A DNA stretch of 8,373 nt from Pelethousia sp002409725 (GCA_937915455.1 CALDNN010000076.1:1-8373), one strand, 5' to 3'. Numbered from the stretch's first letter, positions 1-6,392 are shown. The notes: generated from the sequence alone by a model not told the origin. Numbers and translations are program-made.

Positions 1-57
1 AGCTCCCGGAACCAGAACGCCGCGAAGCACCTGAAAGGCTTCCCCGGGCCTAGGTGA
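1..57 (+). CDS. Possible 3' end of an unidentified gene (cut by window edge)
   Basis: Reading from base 1 in frame 1 gives 18 codons (SSRNQNAAKHLKGFPGPR) followed by TGA. Almost every third base in this frame is G or C, as in the real genes of this window; the other two forward frames show less of this bias, and one of them stops early. A hairpin plus T-run terminator overlaps the stop codon, which fits the end of a transcription unit. I do not recognise the protein from so short a tail. The stretch could instead be untranslated sequence ahead of the terminator. Confidence 0.4.
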   Translation, partial: SSRNQNAAKHLKGFPGPR

Positions 58-65
58 GTTTTTTT
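28..65 (+). terminator. Rho-independent terminator of the upstream unit
   Basis: CACCT (28-32) pairs with AGGTG (52-56), and inside it AGGC (36-39) pairs with GCCT (48-51). There is a three-base bulge and an eight-base loop. Two bases later comes a run of seven T (59-65). The hairpin covers the last codons and stop of the putative upstream gene. It separates that gene from the typA promoter. Confidence 0.65.
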
Positions 66-97
66 GCGCCCTTCTCCCCTCAAAGAGGCTAAAAACC

Positions 98-126
98 TTG
101 TGTTTTCGCTTCGTATGCAGTATAAT
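98..126 (+). promoter_or_regulatory. Probable sigma-A promoter of typA
   Basis: TTGTGT (98-103) and a perfect TATAAT (121-126) are separated by exactly 17 bases. Transcription would start near 133, leaving a leader of about 58 bases before the typA start. The promoter of the parA operon has the same TTGTGT, 17-base spacer and TATAAT, which supports both calls. Confidence 0.75.
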
Positions 127-190
127 ATTTCTTCGTGCCCAAGGGCAATAATTTAGATACGATTTTAATGAAGATAGAGGTATCCTGTAT

Positions 191-2017
191 ATGACCAACG
201 ACCACATCCGCAACATTGCCATCATCGCCCACGTGGATCATGGCAAAACCACCATGGTGGATCAGCTCCTGCGCCAGAGCGGCGTCTTCCGGGCCAACGA
301 GCAGGTTCAGGAGCGGGTCATGGATAGCGGCGATCTGGAAAGGGAGCGCGGCATCACCATCCTTTCCAAAAATACGGCTGTAAATTACAAAGGCTGTCGC
401 ATTAACATTGTGGATACGCCTGGCCACGCCGATTTCGGCGGCGAGGTGGAGCGCATTTTACAAATGGTGGATGGCGTGCTGCTGCTGGTGGACGCCTTTG
501 AGGGCTGCATGCCGCAGACCCGCTTCGTGCTGGGCAAGGCATTGGCTCTGGGCAAGGTGCCCGTGGTGGTGGTGAATAAGGTAGATCGGCCCGGCGCGCG
601 CCCCCTCGAGGTGGTGGATGAAACGCTGGAGCTGTTTATGGACCTGGGGGCCACGGCGGAGCAGCTGGATTTCCCCGTAGTCTACGCCAGCGCCCGCGAC
701 GGCTACAGTGGCCTTGACCCGGATAACCTGGGCGAGGATATGAAGCCGCTCTTTGACACCATCCTTTCGGCTGTGCCTGCGCCGGAGGGCGACCCGGACG
801 GGCCCCTCCAGATCCTCTTTTCCACCATCGATTATGACGACTATGTCGGCCGCATCGGCGTGGGCCGCATCATGCGGGGCAGGGCCTACCGCAACGAGAT
901 CGTCACCCTTTGCGGCGGCATGAAAGAGAATCGCCGCGAGGTCAAGCTCTCGCGGCTCTACCGCTTCGAAGGTCTCAAGCGGGTGGAGATCGAGGAAGCC
1001 GCCGCAGGCGAGATCGTGGCCGTGGCCGGTGTAACCGGCCTTTCCATCGGTGAAACCGCCTGCGACAGCGAGCACATCGAGGCGCTGCCCTTCGTGCATA
1101 TCGACGAGCCTACGGTCTCCATGATGTTCCTGGTAAACGACAGCCCGTTTGCAGGCAAGGAGGGCAAGTACGTGACCTCCCGTAACCTCAGAGAGCGCCT
1201 TTTCAAAGAGGTGGAAACAAATGTTTCTATGCGGGTGGAGGAAACCGATTCCACGGATATGTTCAAGGTGAGCGGCCGCGGCGAGCTGCACCTTTCCATC
1301 CTGATCGAGCAGATGCGGCGGCAGGATTTCGAATTTGCGGTTTCCCGTCCCAGAGTCATCATGAAAACGGACGAGCGCGGCAAGCTGCTTGAGCCAATTG
1401 AGGAGCTGACCGTGGATGTGCCCCAGGAATACGTGGGCGTGGTAATGGAAAAGCTAGGCCAGCGCAAGGCCGAGCTGATCAACATGCTTGCCCAGAACGA
1501 CGGCAGCGTGACCCGCCTGATCTTCACCATCCCGGCCCGCAGCCTCTTGGGCTACCGCTCGGAGCTGCTCACGGATACCCGGGGCAACGGCGTGATGAGC
1601 CATATCTTCCATGGCTACGACGCATTCAAGGGCGAGATCGAAGAGAGCACCCATGGCAGCCTCATCTGCCATGAGACCGGGGATACCTGCAGCTACGGCC
1701 TATTCAACACCCAGGAGCGCGGCCGCCTGTTTATAGGCCCCGGCGTAGCGGTCTACGAGGGCCAGGTCGTAGGCGAATGCAGTCGCAACGAGGATATTGT
1801 GGTTAACGTTTGCAAGAAAAAGCACGTTACCAACATGCGCGCCTCCGGCAGCGACGAGGCCCTACGCCTTACGCCCCCCGCCCTGATGAGCCTGGAGCAA
1901 TGCATCGAGTTCATCGGCGACGACGAGCTGGTCGAGGTTACACCCAAATCCATCCGCCTGCGCAAGCGCCTGCTCACCAAGGATGCCCGCGTCAAGCAGG
2001 CCAACCGGAACGAATGA
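191..2017 (+). CDS. typA: TypA/BipA ribosome-associated translational GTPase
   Basis: This 608-residue protein has the usual length for TypA/BipA, a GTPase of the EF-G/LepA superfamily. Family members bind the ribosome and act in 50S subunit assembly and stress or cold adaptation. All GTP-binding motifs are visible: G1 AHVDHGKTT (13-21), G2 RGITI (53-57), G3 DTPGH (75-79), G4 NKVD (129-132) and G5 SAR (167-169). After these come the EF-Tu-like domain 2, the EF-G-like domains and a basic BipA-type C-terminus containing RKRLLTKDAR. The chosen ATG is the first in frame and lies 10 bases after an AGAGG ribosome binding site (176-180). The gene appears monocistronic, with its own promoter and terminator. 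A nine-codon-long reading frame (168-194) overlaps the start as ATGA. Family assignment is very secure; the exact physiological role is inferred from homologues. Confidence 0.97.
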   Translation: MTNDHIRNIAIIAHVDHGKTTMVDQLLRQSGVFRANEQVQERVMDSGDLERERGITILSKNTAVNYKGCRINIVDTPGHADFGGEVERILQMVDGVLLLVDAFEGCMPQTRFVLGKALALGKVPVVVVNKVDRPGARPLEVVDETLELFMDLGATAEQLDFPVVYASARDGYSGLDPDNLGEDMKPLFDTILSAVPAPEGDPDGPLQILFSTIDYDDYVGRIGVGRIMRGRAYRNEIVTLCGGMKENRREVKLSRLYRFEGLKRVEIEEAAAGEIVAVAGVTGLSIGETACDSEHIEALPFVHIDEPTVSMMFLVNDSPFAGKEGKYVTSRNLRERLFKEVETNVSMRVEETDSTDMFKVSGRGELHLSILIEQMRRQDFEFAVSRPRVIMKTDERGKLLEPIEELTVDVPQEYVGVVMEKLGQRKAELINMLAQNDGSVTRLIFTIPARSLLGYRSELLTDTRGNGVMSHIFHGYDAFKGEIEESTHGSLICHETGDTCSYGLFNTQERGRLFIGPGVAVYEGQVVGECSRNEDIVVNVCKKKHVTNMRASGSDEALRLTPPALMSLEQCIEFIGDDELVEVTPKSIRLRKRLLTKDARVKQANRNE

Positions 2018-2044
2018 TTCCTTAACGCAAGCAACAGAGAACAA

Positions 2045-2082
2045 CGGGCTGTATCGTTTTTTCGATACAGCCCGCATTTTTT
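2045..2082 (+). terminator. Strong Rho-independent terminator of typA
   Basis: A perfect 12-base-pair stem joins 2045-2056 to 2063-2074, with a six-T loop. CA and a run of six T (2077-2082) follow. It lies 28 bases after the typA stop. The other strand lacks a matching U-run beyond the hairpin, so it is a terminator mainly for typA. Confidence 0.93.
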
Positions 2083-2121
2083 GGTCGATAAATTGGAGTT
2101 TGCCTTGCTTCATAATTAAGT

Positions 2122-2601
2122 TTATTTTATGCAGTTTAAATCTAAAGTATAAACCTTTTCTCCGTGTTCATTCATGCCAACAAAATTAAACTTAAGTTTC
2201 TTCAATAAATTAATCGAGGGAATGTTCTCAGGCAGAGTTGCCGCAAGGATTTTCTCGATTCCCTTTTCTCTTATCCACGCAATCATTCCGTTAACTGCCT
2301 CATATGCATAGCCTCGTCTTGCGTGTGATGGACTTATCGTATATCCAATCCATAATGAATCAGCTTCCTGCTTTAAATAGATATCGCCAATCAGGCAACC
2401 TCTATCTTTTAAAACGATGGCAAGCTGGGCACCTTTTTGCAATTCGAATTCTTTCAGTAATACATTTTTATATTCCTGCTCGGTCTGCCCCTTAAATCCT
2501 TGATATCGCATCCAAAATTCATCGTTCCGGTATGACATGAATTCGTTGATATCTTTTTCCTCAAAATTGCGAATTAGGCATCTGCTTGTCTCTATCAACA
2601 C
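2122..2601 (-). CDS. GNAT-family N-acetyltransferase (RimJ/RimL-like)
   Basis: This 159-residue protein matches the acetyl-CoA-dependent GNAT fold of the RimJ/RimL type, which transfers acetyl groups to protein N-termini or small amines. The N-terminus has the typical TSRCLIRNFEEKD opening (5-17). The acetyl-CoA motif A is IGYTISPSHARRGYAYEAV (85-103), with R95-R96-G97-Y98-A99 as the pyrophosphate loop. The NIPSINLLKKLKF segment (126-138) is the usual motif B. The substrate cannot be read from sequence. The start is GTG, with GAGGT (2609-2613) seven bases upstream; the only nearby ATG is followed at once by a stop. The gene is much richer in A+T than its neighbours (for example 19 G+C in bases 2161-2220), suggesting recent acquisition. 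It lies 135 bases after yqeB on the same strand, but no good terminator is seen between them, so read-through is possible. Confidence 0.9.
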   Translation of the reverse strand: MLIETSRCLIRNFEEKDINEFMSYRNDEFWMRYQGFKGQTEQEYKNVLLKEFELQKGAQLAIVLKDRGCLIGDIYLKQEADSLWIGYTISPSHARRGYAYEAVNGMIAWIREKGIEKILAATLPENIPSINLLKKLKFNFVGMNEHGEKVYTLDLNCIK

Positions 2602-2608
2602 TTTACAT

Positions 2609-2613
2609 ACCTC
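2609..2613 (-). promoter_or_regulatory. Ribosome binding site fixing a GTG start
   Basis: GAGGT on the minus strand is seven bases before GTG at 2601. An ATG inside the spacer is followed directly by TAA, so it cannot serve as the start. This supports GTG initiation for the acetyltransferase. Confidence 0.7.
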
Positions 2614-2670
2614 GCATATTTATAAATAATCCCAAGCTTGATGCCGCACCATAAATTCCCGCTTACATAG

Positions 2671-2683
2671 GGGCTGCCAGCCC
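2671..2683. repeat. Small perfect hairpin between yqeB and the acetyltransferase gene
   Basis: GGGCT (2671-2675) and AGCCC (2679-2683) form a five-pair stem with a three-base loop. No proper T-run follows on either strand, so I do not call a terminator. On the minus strand its core GGGCTGGCA matches the core of the GC-rich repeat at 6555-6570 and 6710-6727. The right arm and following bases (2678-2689) repeat a 12-mer from the typA terminator. Confidence 0.45.
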
Positions 2684-2736
2684 GCATTTCTGGTGCTTCC
2701 TTTTCTTTGATTCCGGCAGGCGCTTTTCTATAATTC

Positions 2737-3579
2737 TTACTTTGCCGACTCTTCCCCATTGATTGACAAGCGAAACCCGCCCAACGCGCCGATGGCCTCC
2801 AGCACGGAGCCGCCCAGGCTGCGAGCCTTATCGGAAACGGTGAAGCAATGCTCGCGCTTGGCCCGTGGGTCCACATCTGCGCACTTCATGCCCTCGGGTG
2901 CGTATACGCCATCCGCCAGGAGGCCCCGCAGCACGCCCGCAATGGGCGTGACTACCGCTGCACCCCCTACCAGGGCGATGGTCTCCCCTGCCTCCACCAA
3001 GTCGCCGATCTCACGGATGCCGTGGAATACGCCGGCAGCAGGCGCGTGCATCACCCGCTCCGCCGCATAGCCGCCGATTTCGCCGGGCACGCCGGTGTTT
3101 GGCAGGGCGCTGCCATTATAATAGACCCGGCCCAGGTCATGGCCGCGCATGGTCTCGATCACGGCGTGGCAATCCTCCCAGGCCGTAAAGCCCGGGCCCA
3201 GGGCAAGGACGATGGGCGCATCGGTAATAGCAGTGCCTGCGTTGCGCTTGGCCAGCACAGCATCCACCAGCACATCGGGTCGCAGCTCGGTGAGCATCTT
3301 CGCCTCCGGGTCCGCAAAAACGGGGATCTCCCCATCGGCCCAGATTTTCTCCGCCTCGGCCTTGGTATGCGCGAGCCGGGCCACCGCATCCTCTACCCTG
3401 GCAAAGCCCTCCGTGATCGCCGGGCAAAAGCTCACCGTGCGCCGGATGGCCGTGGGCACAGGCAGATCCGTCATGGCCACGCGCAACCCCGCCCGGAACA
3501 GGCGCAGGGCCACGCCGCTGGCCAGATCCCCCGCGCCCTTGATCAATACCAGCATATCATTTTTCTTGCTTGTTTCCAT
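2737..3579 (-). CDS. yqeB: YqeB (EF2563 family), selenium-dependent molybdenum hydroxylase accessory protein
   Basis: This 280-residue protein resembles the YqeB/EF2563 family (related to XdhC-type accessory proteins). The family is found with selenium-dependent molybdenum hydroxylases such as xanthine dehydrogenase or purine hydroxylase, and is thought to act in maturing their molybdenum cofactor. The N-terminal nucleotide-binding-like loop IKGAGDLASG (13-22) is the family hallmark. LVDAVLAKRN and ALGPGF follow in the middle, with a C-terminal part rich in short GG/AG turns. The ATG at 3579 has AGGAG ten bases upstream and overlaps yqeC by 23 bases. The ATG at 3555 (residue 9), two bases past the yqeC stop, would start right at the conserved MLVLIKGAGD and remains possible. 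It is the last gene of the parA operon. Family assignment is good, but the biochemical step is not settled by sequence. Confidence 0.88.
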   Translation of the reverse strand: METSKKNDMLVLIKGAGDLASGVALRLFRAGLRVAMTDLPVPTAIRRTVSFCPAITEGFARVEDAVARLAHTKAEAEKIWADGEIPVFADPEAKMLTELRPDVLVDAVLAKRNAGTAITDAPIVLALGPGFTAWEDCHAVIETMRGHDLGRVYYNGSALPNTGVPGEIGGYAAERVMHAPAAGVFHGIREIGDLVEAGETIALVGGAAVVTPIAGVLRGLLADGVYAPEGMKCADVDPRAKREHCFTVSDKARSLGGSVLEAIGALGGFRLSINGEESAK

Positions 3580-4270
3580 CTTCCCATATCTCCTTTATGG
3601 CCTTTGCACTTTGCAGGCTGGCGATCACCGCCCGGCCCGGCCAAAGCGCGGCCGCCTGCCTGCCCCAATTGAGGCGCTCTCCTTCGGCTTTGTTCAAAAG
3701 AAGCACGGCGGGAACCGCCCCGGCGCCAGATGCTCCATACCCTTCCGCCAAAATGGCGTTTACCACATCCCCGGGCGCTACCACATGCCCCTCCCCCACG
3801 CCCAGTAGGGCGGCATAGAGCGCGGGCCGGTGTGCCGCCTCGGCCACCGTTCTCCCCACGCCGTCCAGCCCGGCCACATAGACCAGCCGCTTTGTTTCAC
3901 GTGGAACGTTCGGCTCGTGGGGCGCGTGGGCCTTGAGGGGCAGCCCCTTGGAGCCATCCGCCTCGCAAAGCACATATTCGGCCAAAGATAAAAGGGCCTC
4001 CATGGGGGCCCCCTGGTTTAGCTTGCCATCCTCTCCCTTTACGCCAAAACAGACCAGAGGCGCGCTTTGTAACAGACGCGCGGCCTGCTCCGGCTCGCCA
4101 GAGAACGGGACGCCCGGCGGGGCCAGCATATGGGTGCTGGTACACAGCAGCGTTTTATGGCCCGCCGCCGCCAGCTCCCGGCCCAGGCGCAGCAGCAGGG
4201 TGGATTTGCCCCCCCCGCCGATGATGGCCGTCAGCCCGGCCGGGATTTGAAGGGCCGCCCGCAACGTCAT
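3557..4270 (-). CDS. yqeC: YqeC, putative selenium-dependent hydroxylase accessory protein (P-loop)
   Basis: This 237-residue protein matches the YqeC family, whose genes travel with yqeB and selenium-dependent molybdenum hydroxylases. It is probably a nucleotide-using maturation factor. A P-loop IIGGGGKST (16-24) lies near the N-terminus. TSTHM (44-48), EADGSKGLPLKAH (103-115) and HEPNVP (118-123) are the expected conserved blocks, and a segment near the C-terminus, LLLNKAEGE, looks like a guanine-specificity motif. Its ATG overlaps the stop of the ModE-like gene as ATGA, and the upstream ribosome binding site is weak, so translational coupling is likely. Codons 121-126 (N-V-P-R-E-T) contain a full parS site. 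Family call is firm; the reaction is not known from the sequence. Confidence 0.88.
   Translation of the reverse strand: MTLRAALQIPAGLTAIIGGGGKSTLLLRLGRELAAAGHKTLLCTSTHMLAPPGVPFSGEPEQAARLLQSAPLVCFGVKGEDGKLNQGAPMEALLSLAEYVLCEADGSKGLPLKAHAPHEPNVPRETKRLVYVAGLDGVGRTVAEAAHRPALYAALLGVGEGHVVAPGDVVNAILAEGYGASGAGAVPAVLLLNKAEGERLNWGRQAAALWPGRAVIASLQSAKAIKEIWEDGNKQEK
3893..3908 (-). promoter_or_regulatory. parS site inside yqeC
   Basis: On the minus strand the 16-mer is CGTTCCACGTGAAACA. It differs from the Bacillus-type parS TGTTCCACGTGAAACA only at the outermost base and is identical to the site at 6448-6463. It spans the last base of codon 121 through codon 126 of yqeC. ParB encoded about 0.7-1.6 kb upstream in the same operon is the expected binder. 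Confidence 0.88.
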
Positions 4271-4620
4271 GGAGCGATCATCCCTTCAAAGCATTGGGCA
4301 AAGATAACATCCAGCGCCCGTTCCCCTTCTTCCACAAAGCGCTCGTAGCGGGCCAGCATATCCCTGGCCTCGGGCGTGAGCAGCGCGCCACCGCCGTTTT
4401 TGCCGCCGGCCTGCGAGGTGAGCAGCTTGAAGCCCAGAATATCCTCGCTGTTTTTGATAATGCGCCAGGCCTTGGAATAGGCCATGTCCATCTCGGCCGC
4501 AGCAGACCTGAGCGAGCCCGTGCGGGATACCCGGGTCAGCAATTCGGCAATGCCCCGGCCAAAGCACTTTCCCCTTTTGAAAAGGCGCAACTGCACGCGG
4601 TAGCTCAAAGGCTCTTCCAT
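4267..4620 (-). CDS. ModE-like winged-helix regulator, DNA-binding domain only
   Basis: This 117-residue protein matches the N-terminal winged helix-turn-helix of ModE/LysR-type molybdate regulators. The helix-turn-helix region is TRVSRTGSLRSAAAEMDMAY (29-48), followed by SKAWRIIKN. The glycine-rich wing GGKNGGGALLTPEA (72-85) is typical of ModE, and a helix (about 86-110) suited to dimerisation follows. The two C-terminal molybdate-binding (MOP/TOBE) domains of full-length E. coli ModE are absent, so molybdenum sensing must occur differently, if at all. The gene starts four bases after the parB stop and overlaps yqeC by four bases. Its place before yqeC and yqeB suggests control of molybdenum-hydroxylase genes (inference). 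The target promoter is unknown. Confidence 0.85.
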   Translation of the reverse strand: MEEPLSYRVQLRLFKRGKCFGRGIAELLTRVSRTGSLRSAAAEMDMAYSKAWRIIKNSEDILGFKLLTSQAGGKNGGGALLTPEARDMLARYERFVEEGERALDVIFAQCFEGMIAP

Positions 4621-4624
4621 GGCT

Positions 4625-5509
4625 TTATCCTTCCTTGCCGGCGCTTAGCAGGGCCTCGTATATAGCCTGTAAATCCCCGGCATTGAAATACTCGATCACG
4701 ATCCGGCCCCTCGCACCCGTGCCCTGAATGGATACCTTGGTGCCCAAGCGCTCCCGAAGGCTTGCCTCGGCCGCAGCCAGGTCGTTATCCCGTAGGAGCG
4801 CGGGATCCTTCTTTTCCGGCTTAGCCTGCTTGTCCTTCCTGGCCGGGCGCTCGCTTTGCTCGCGGGCCAGGGCCTCGGCAGCCCGCACGGAAAGCCCCTC
4901 GCCAGCGATCCTTTCGGCCAGCTCCTTTTGGGCTTTGGCATCCTGCAAGCCGGCCAGCGCCCGGGCGTGCCCGGCCTGCAAGCGGCCCTTGCGAAGCTGC
5001 TCCTGTACCTCCTCCGGCAGCGTGAGGAGCCGCAGGCTGTTGGCAATAGCCGGACGGCTCTTGGAGAGGCGCTTGGAGACCTCCTCCTGCGTGAGATCGT
5101 GCTGCTGCATCAGAAAGCGGATGGCAGCCGCCTCCTCGATGGGGTTCAAATCCTCTCGCTGGAGGTTCTCGATCAAGGCCACCTCCATCACCTGCGCTTC
5201 GTCCAACTCCTTAACGATGGCGGGCACAGTGGAAAGCCCAGCCATGCGGGCCGCCCGGAAGCGGCGCTCGCCGGCCACGATCACATAGCGCTCACCCTTC
5301 TGGCGCACCAGGATGGGCTGCACCATGCCGTGCTGGGAAATGGAGCCGGAAAGCTCCTTTAGCTTATCCTCGTCGAACTCCTTGCGGGGCTGGCCCGCGT
5401 TGGTATCGATGCTATATACGTCGAGCTCGCGCACGCCCTCCTGCGGCGCCTCTGCATAATCCCCCAATAGTGCGTCCAGGCCCTTGCCCAGGCCTTTTTT
5501 CATCGCCAT
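4625..5509 (-). CDS. parB: ParB/Spo0J chromosome-partitioning protein
   Basis: This 294-residue protein is a chromosomal ParB (Spo0J): it binds parS, uses CTP to load and slide on flanking DNA, and recruits SMC and ParA. Seen in order are the N-terminal ParA-stimulating KKGLGKGLDALL (4-15), the QPRKEF region (40-45), GERRFRAAR (80-88), ENLQREDLNPIEEA (114-127, part of the CTP-binding core), and the parS-binding helix-turn-helix LTQEEVSKRL with SKSRPAIANSLRLL (139-162). A charged linker and a C-terminal dimerisation domain follow. Three in-frame ATGs lie at 5515, 5509 and 5503. Only 5509 sits at ideal distance (six bases) from AAGGAGG, whereas 5515 touches it, so 5509 is chosen. A longer frame reaching 5605 overlaps parA and is not credible. 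It starts 11 bases after parA. Confidence 0.96.
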   Translation of the reverse strand: MAMKKGLGKGLDALLGDYAEAPQEGVRELDVYSIDTNAGQPRKEFDEDKLKELSGSISQHGMVQPILVRQKGERYVIVAGERRFRAARMAGLSTVPAIVKELDEAQVMEVALIENLQREDLNPIEEAAAIRFLMQQHDLTQEEVSKRLSKSRPAIANSLRLLTLPEEVQEQLRKGRLQAGHARALAGLQDAKAQKELAERIAGEGLSVRAAEALAREQSERPARKDKQAKPEKKDPALLRDNDLAAAEASLRERLGTKVSIQGTGARGRIVIEYFNAGDLQAIYEALLSAGKEG

Positions 5510-5515
5510 AGCCAT

Positions 5516-5522
5516 CCTCCTT
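5516..5522 (-). promoter_or_regulatory. parB ribosome binding site that decides the start
   Basis: AAGGAGG on the minus strand overlaps the last two bases of the parA stop. The spacing is zero to ATG 5515, six to ATG 5509 and twelve to ATG 5503. ATG 5509 is therefore the best start. Confidence 0.75.
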
Positions 5523-6309
5523 ATCCTTCTTCCCCGGCGCTTTTGCAGCCGTTGCCGCGGATTAGCTCCTGTGCTAGCTCCACATAGGCCCGCGCGCCCG
5601 CACACTTTTCATCGTAGAGGGTGATGGGCAAGCCAAAGCTGGGGGCCTCCCCCAGCCGCACGGAACGAGGGATGATGGTATTATATACCTTGTTTTTAAA
5701 GAATTTCTTCACTTCCGTCACCACCTGGGCGCTTAAATTGGTGCGCGCATCGAACATTGTGAGCACCACGCCCTCCACCTGCAATTTAGGATTGAGCCGC
5801 CCCTTGACCAGCTTCACGGTGTTCATCAAATCCGAAAGGCCCTCCAGTGCGTAATATTCGCATTGGATGGGGGCCAGCAGGGTATCGGCTGCGGTGAGGG
5901 CGTTGATGGTGAGCAGGCCCAGCGAGGGCGGGCAGTCAATGAAGATATAATCATATTGCGCCCGCACAGGGGCCAGGGCGTTTTTGAGCACCATTTCCCG
6001 TGCCAAGGCACTCACCAGCTCCACCTCTGCGCCGGAAAGCTCCTTGCGGCTGGGCAGGATATCCAGCCCCTCCACCTGGGTATGCACGGCTGCCTCGGCC
6101 ACGCGTATCCCGTTGATGAGCACGTCGTACACGCTGTATTCCGGCGCGTCCTTATCCAGCCCCAGACCGCTGGTGCTATTCCCCTGCGGGTCGATATCCA
6201 CGCAGAGCACCCGTTTACCGGCTTGGGCCACGCAGGCGGAGAGATTGACGGTGGTGGTGGTTTTACCCACGCCGCCCTTTTGGTTTGCGATCGCAATGAT
6301 TTTTGCCAC
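5521..6309 (-). CDS. parA: ParA/Soj chromosome-partitioning ATPase
   Basis: This 262-residue protein is the Soj-type ParA ATPase that works with ParB-parS in chromosome segregation and, in relatives, in control of replication initiation. The deviant Walker A KGGVGKTTT (11-19) follows directly on the short N-terminus, so there is no plasmid-type DNA-binding extension. Switch I region DIDPQGNSTSGLG (38-50), LPSRKELSGAEVELV (85-99) and Walker B YIFIDCPPSLG (121-131) are all present. The start is GTG at 6309, with GGAGG six bases upstream, giving the usual beginning MAKIIAIANQKGG. An ATG at 6336 lacks a ribosome site and would add residues not usual in the family. It is the first gene of the five-gene operon and lies just downstream of a promoter and parS cluster. 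Confidence 0.97.
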   Translation of the reverse strand: MAKIIAIANQKGGVGKTTTTVNLSACVAQAGKRVLCVDIDPQGNSTSGLGLDKDAPEYSVYDVLINGIRVAEAAVHTQVEGLDILPSRKELSGAEVELVSALAREMVLKNALAPVRAQYDYIFIDCPPSLGLLTINALTAADTLLAPIQCEYYALEGLSDLMNTVKLVKGRLNPKLQVEGVVLTMFDARTNLSAQVVTEVKKFFKNKVYNTIIPRSVRLGEAPSFGLPITLYDEKCAGARAYVELAQELIRGNGCKSAGEEG

Positions 6310-6315
6310 TTGTTT

Positions 6316-6320
6316 CCTCC
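6316..6320 (-). promoter_or_regulatory. parA ribosome binding site supporting GTG
   Basis: GGAGG on the minus strand with a six-base spacer (6310-6315) before GTG at 6309. This favours GTG over the upstream ATG at 6336. Confidence 0.75.
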
Positions 6321-6363
6321 GAGATGTCTTCCACATTTTTCGCGAATTTTGCTATCCGTTTCA

Positions 6364-6392
6364 ATTATACGGCATTTACCCGGTAAACACAA
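6364..6392 (-). promoter_or_regulatory. Probable sigma-A promoter of the parA-parB-yqeCB operon
   Basis: On the minus strand TTGTGT (6392-6387) and TATAAT (6369-6364) are separated by 17 bases. Transcription would begin near 6357, about 48 bases before the parA start. The nearest parS site ends twelve bases upstream of the -35, so ParB bound there could affect this promoter. Confidence 0.75.
6375..6387. promoter_or_regulatory. Palindrome in the parA promoter, candidate operator
   Basis: TTTACC-C-GGTAAA is a perfect six-plus-six inverted repeat around one base. It fills most of the spacer and touches the -35 of the parA promoter. A repressor bound there would block RNA polymerase. It does not resemble the classical E. 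coli ModE site. The binder is unknown; chance cannot be excluded. Confidence 0.5.

Noticed and set aside
230..235. CACGTG in typA as another parS
   Set aside because: Only the central six bases match; the flanks do not, and the bases encode the conserved HVDHG P-loop.
458..1291. Long minus-strand open frame opposite typA
   Set aside because: It lies wholly within the well-supported typA gene, has no family features and reflects GC-rich codon bias on the other strand.
2848..3672. Long plus-strand open frame opposite yqeB
   Set aside because: It is antisense to yqeB and yqeC, which have clear family motifs; its peptide is low in any recognisable pattern.
5510..5605. Upstream extension of parB to an ATG at 5605
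   Set aside because: It would overlap the parA 3' end, adds residues not seen in ParB, and a strong ribosome site points to ATG 5509.
6310..6336. Upstream ATG start for parA
   Set aside because: No ribosome site before it; GTG 6309 has GGAGG at six bases and gives the canonical ParA N-terminus.
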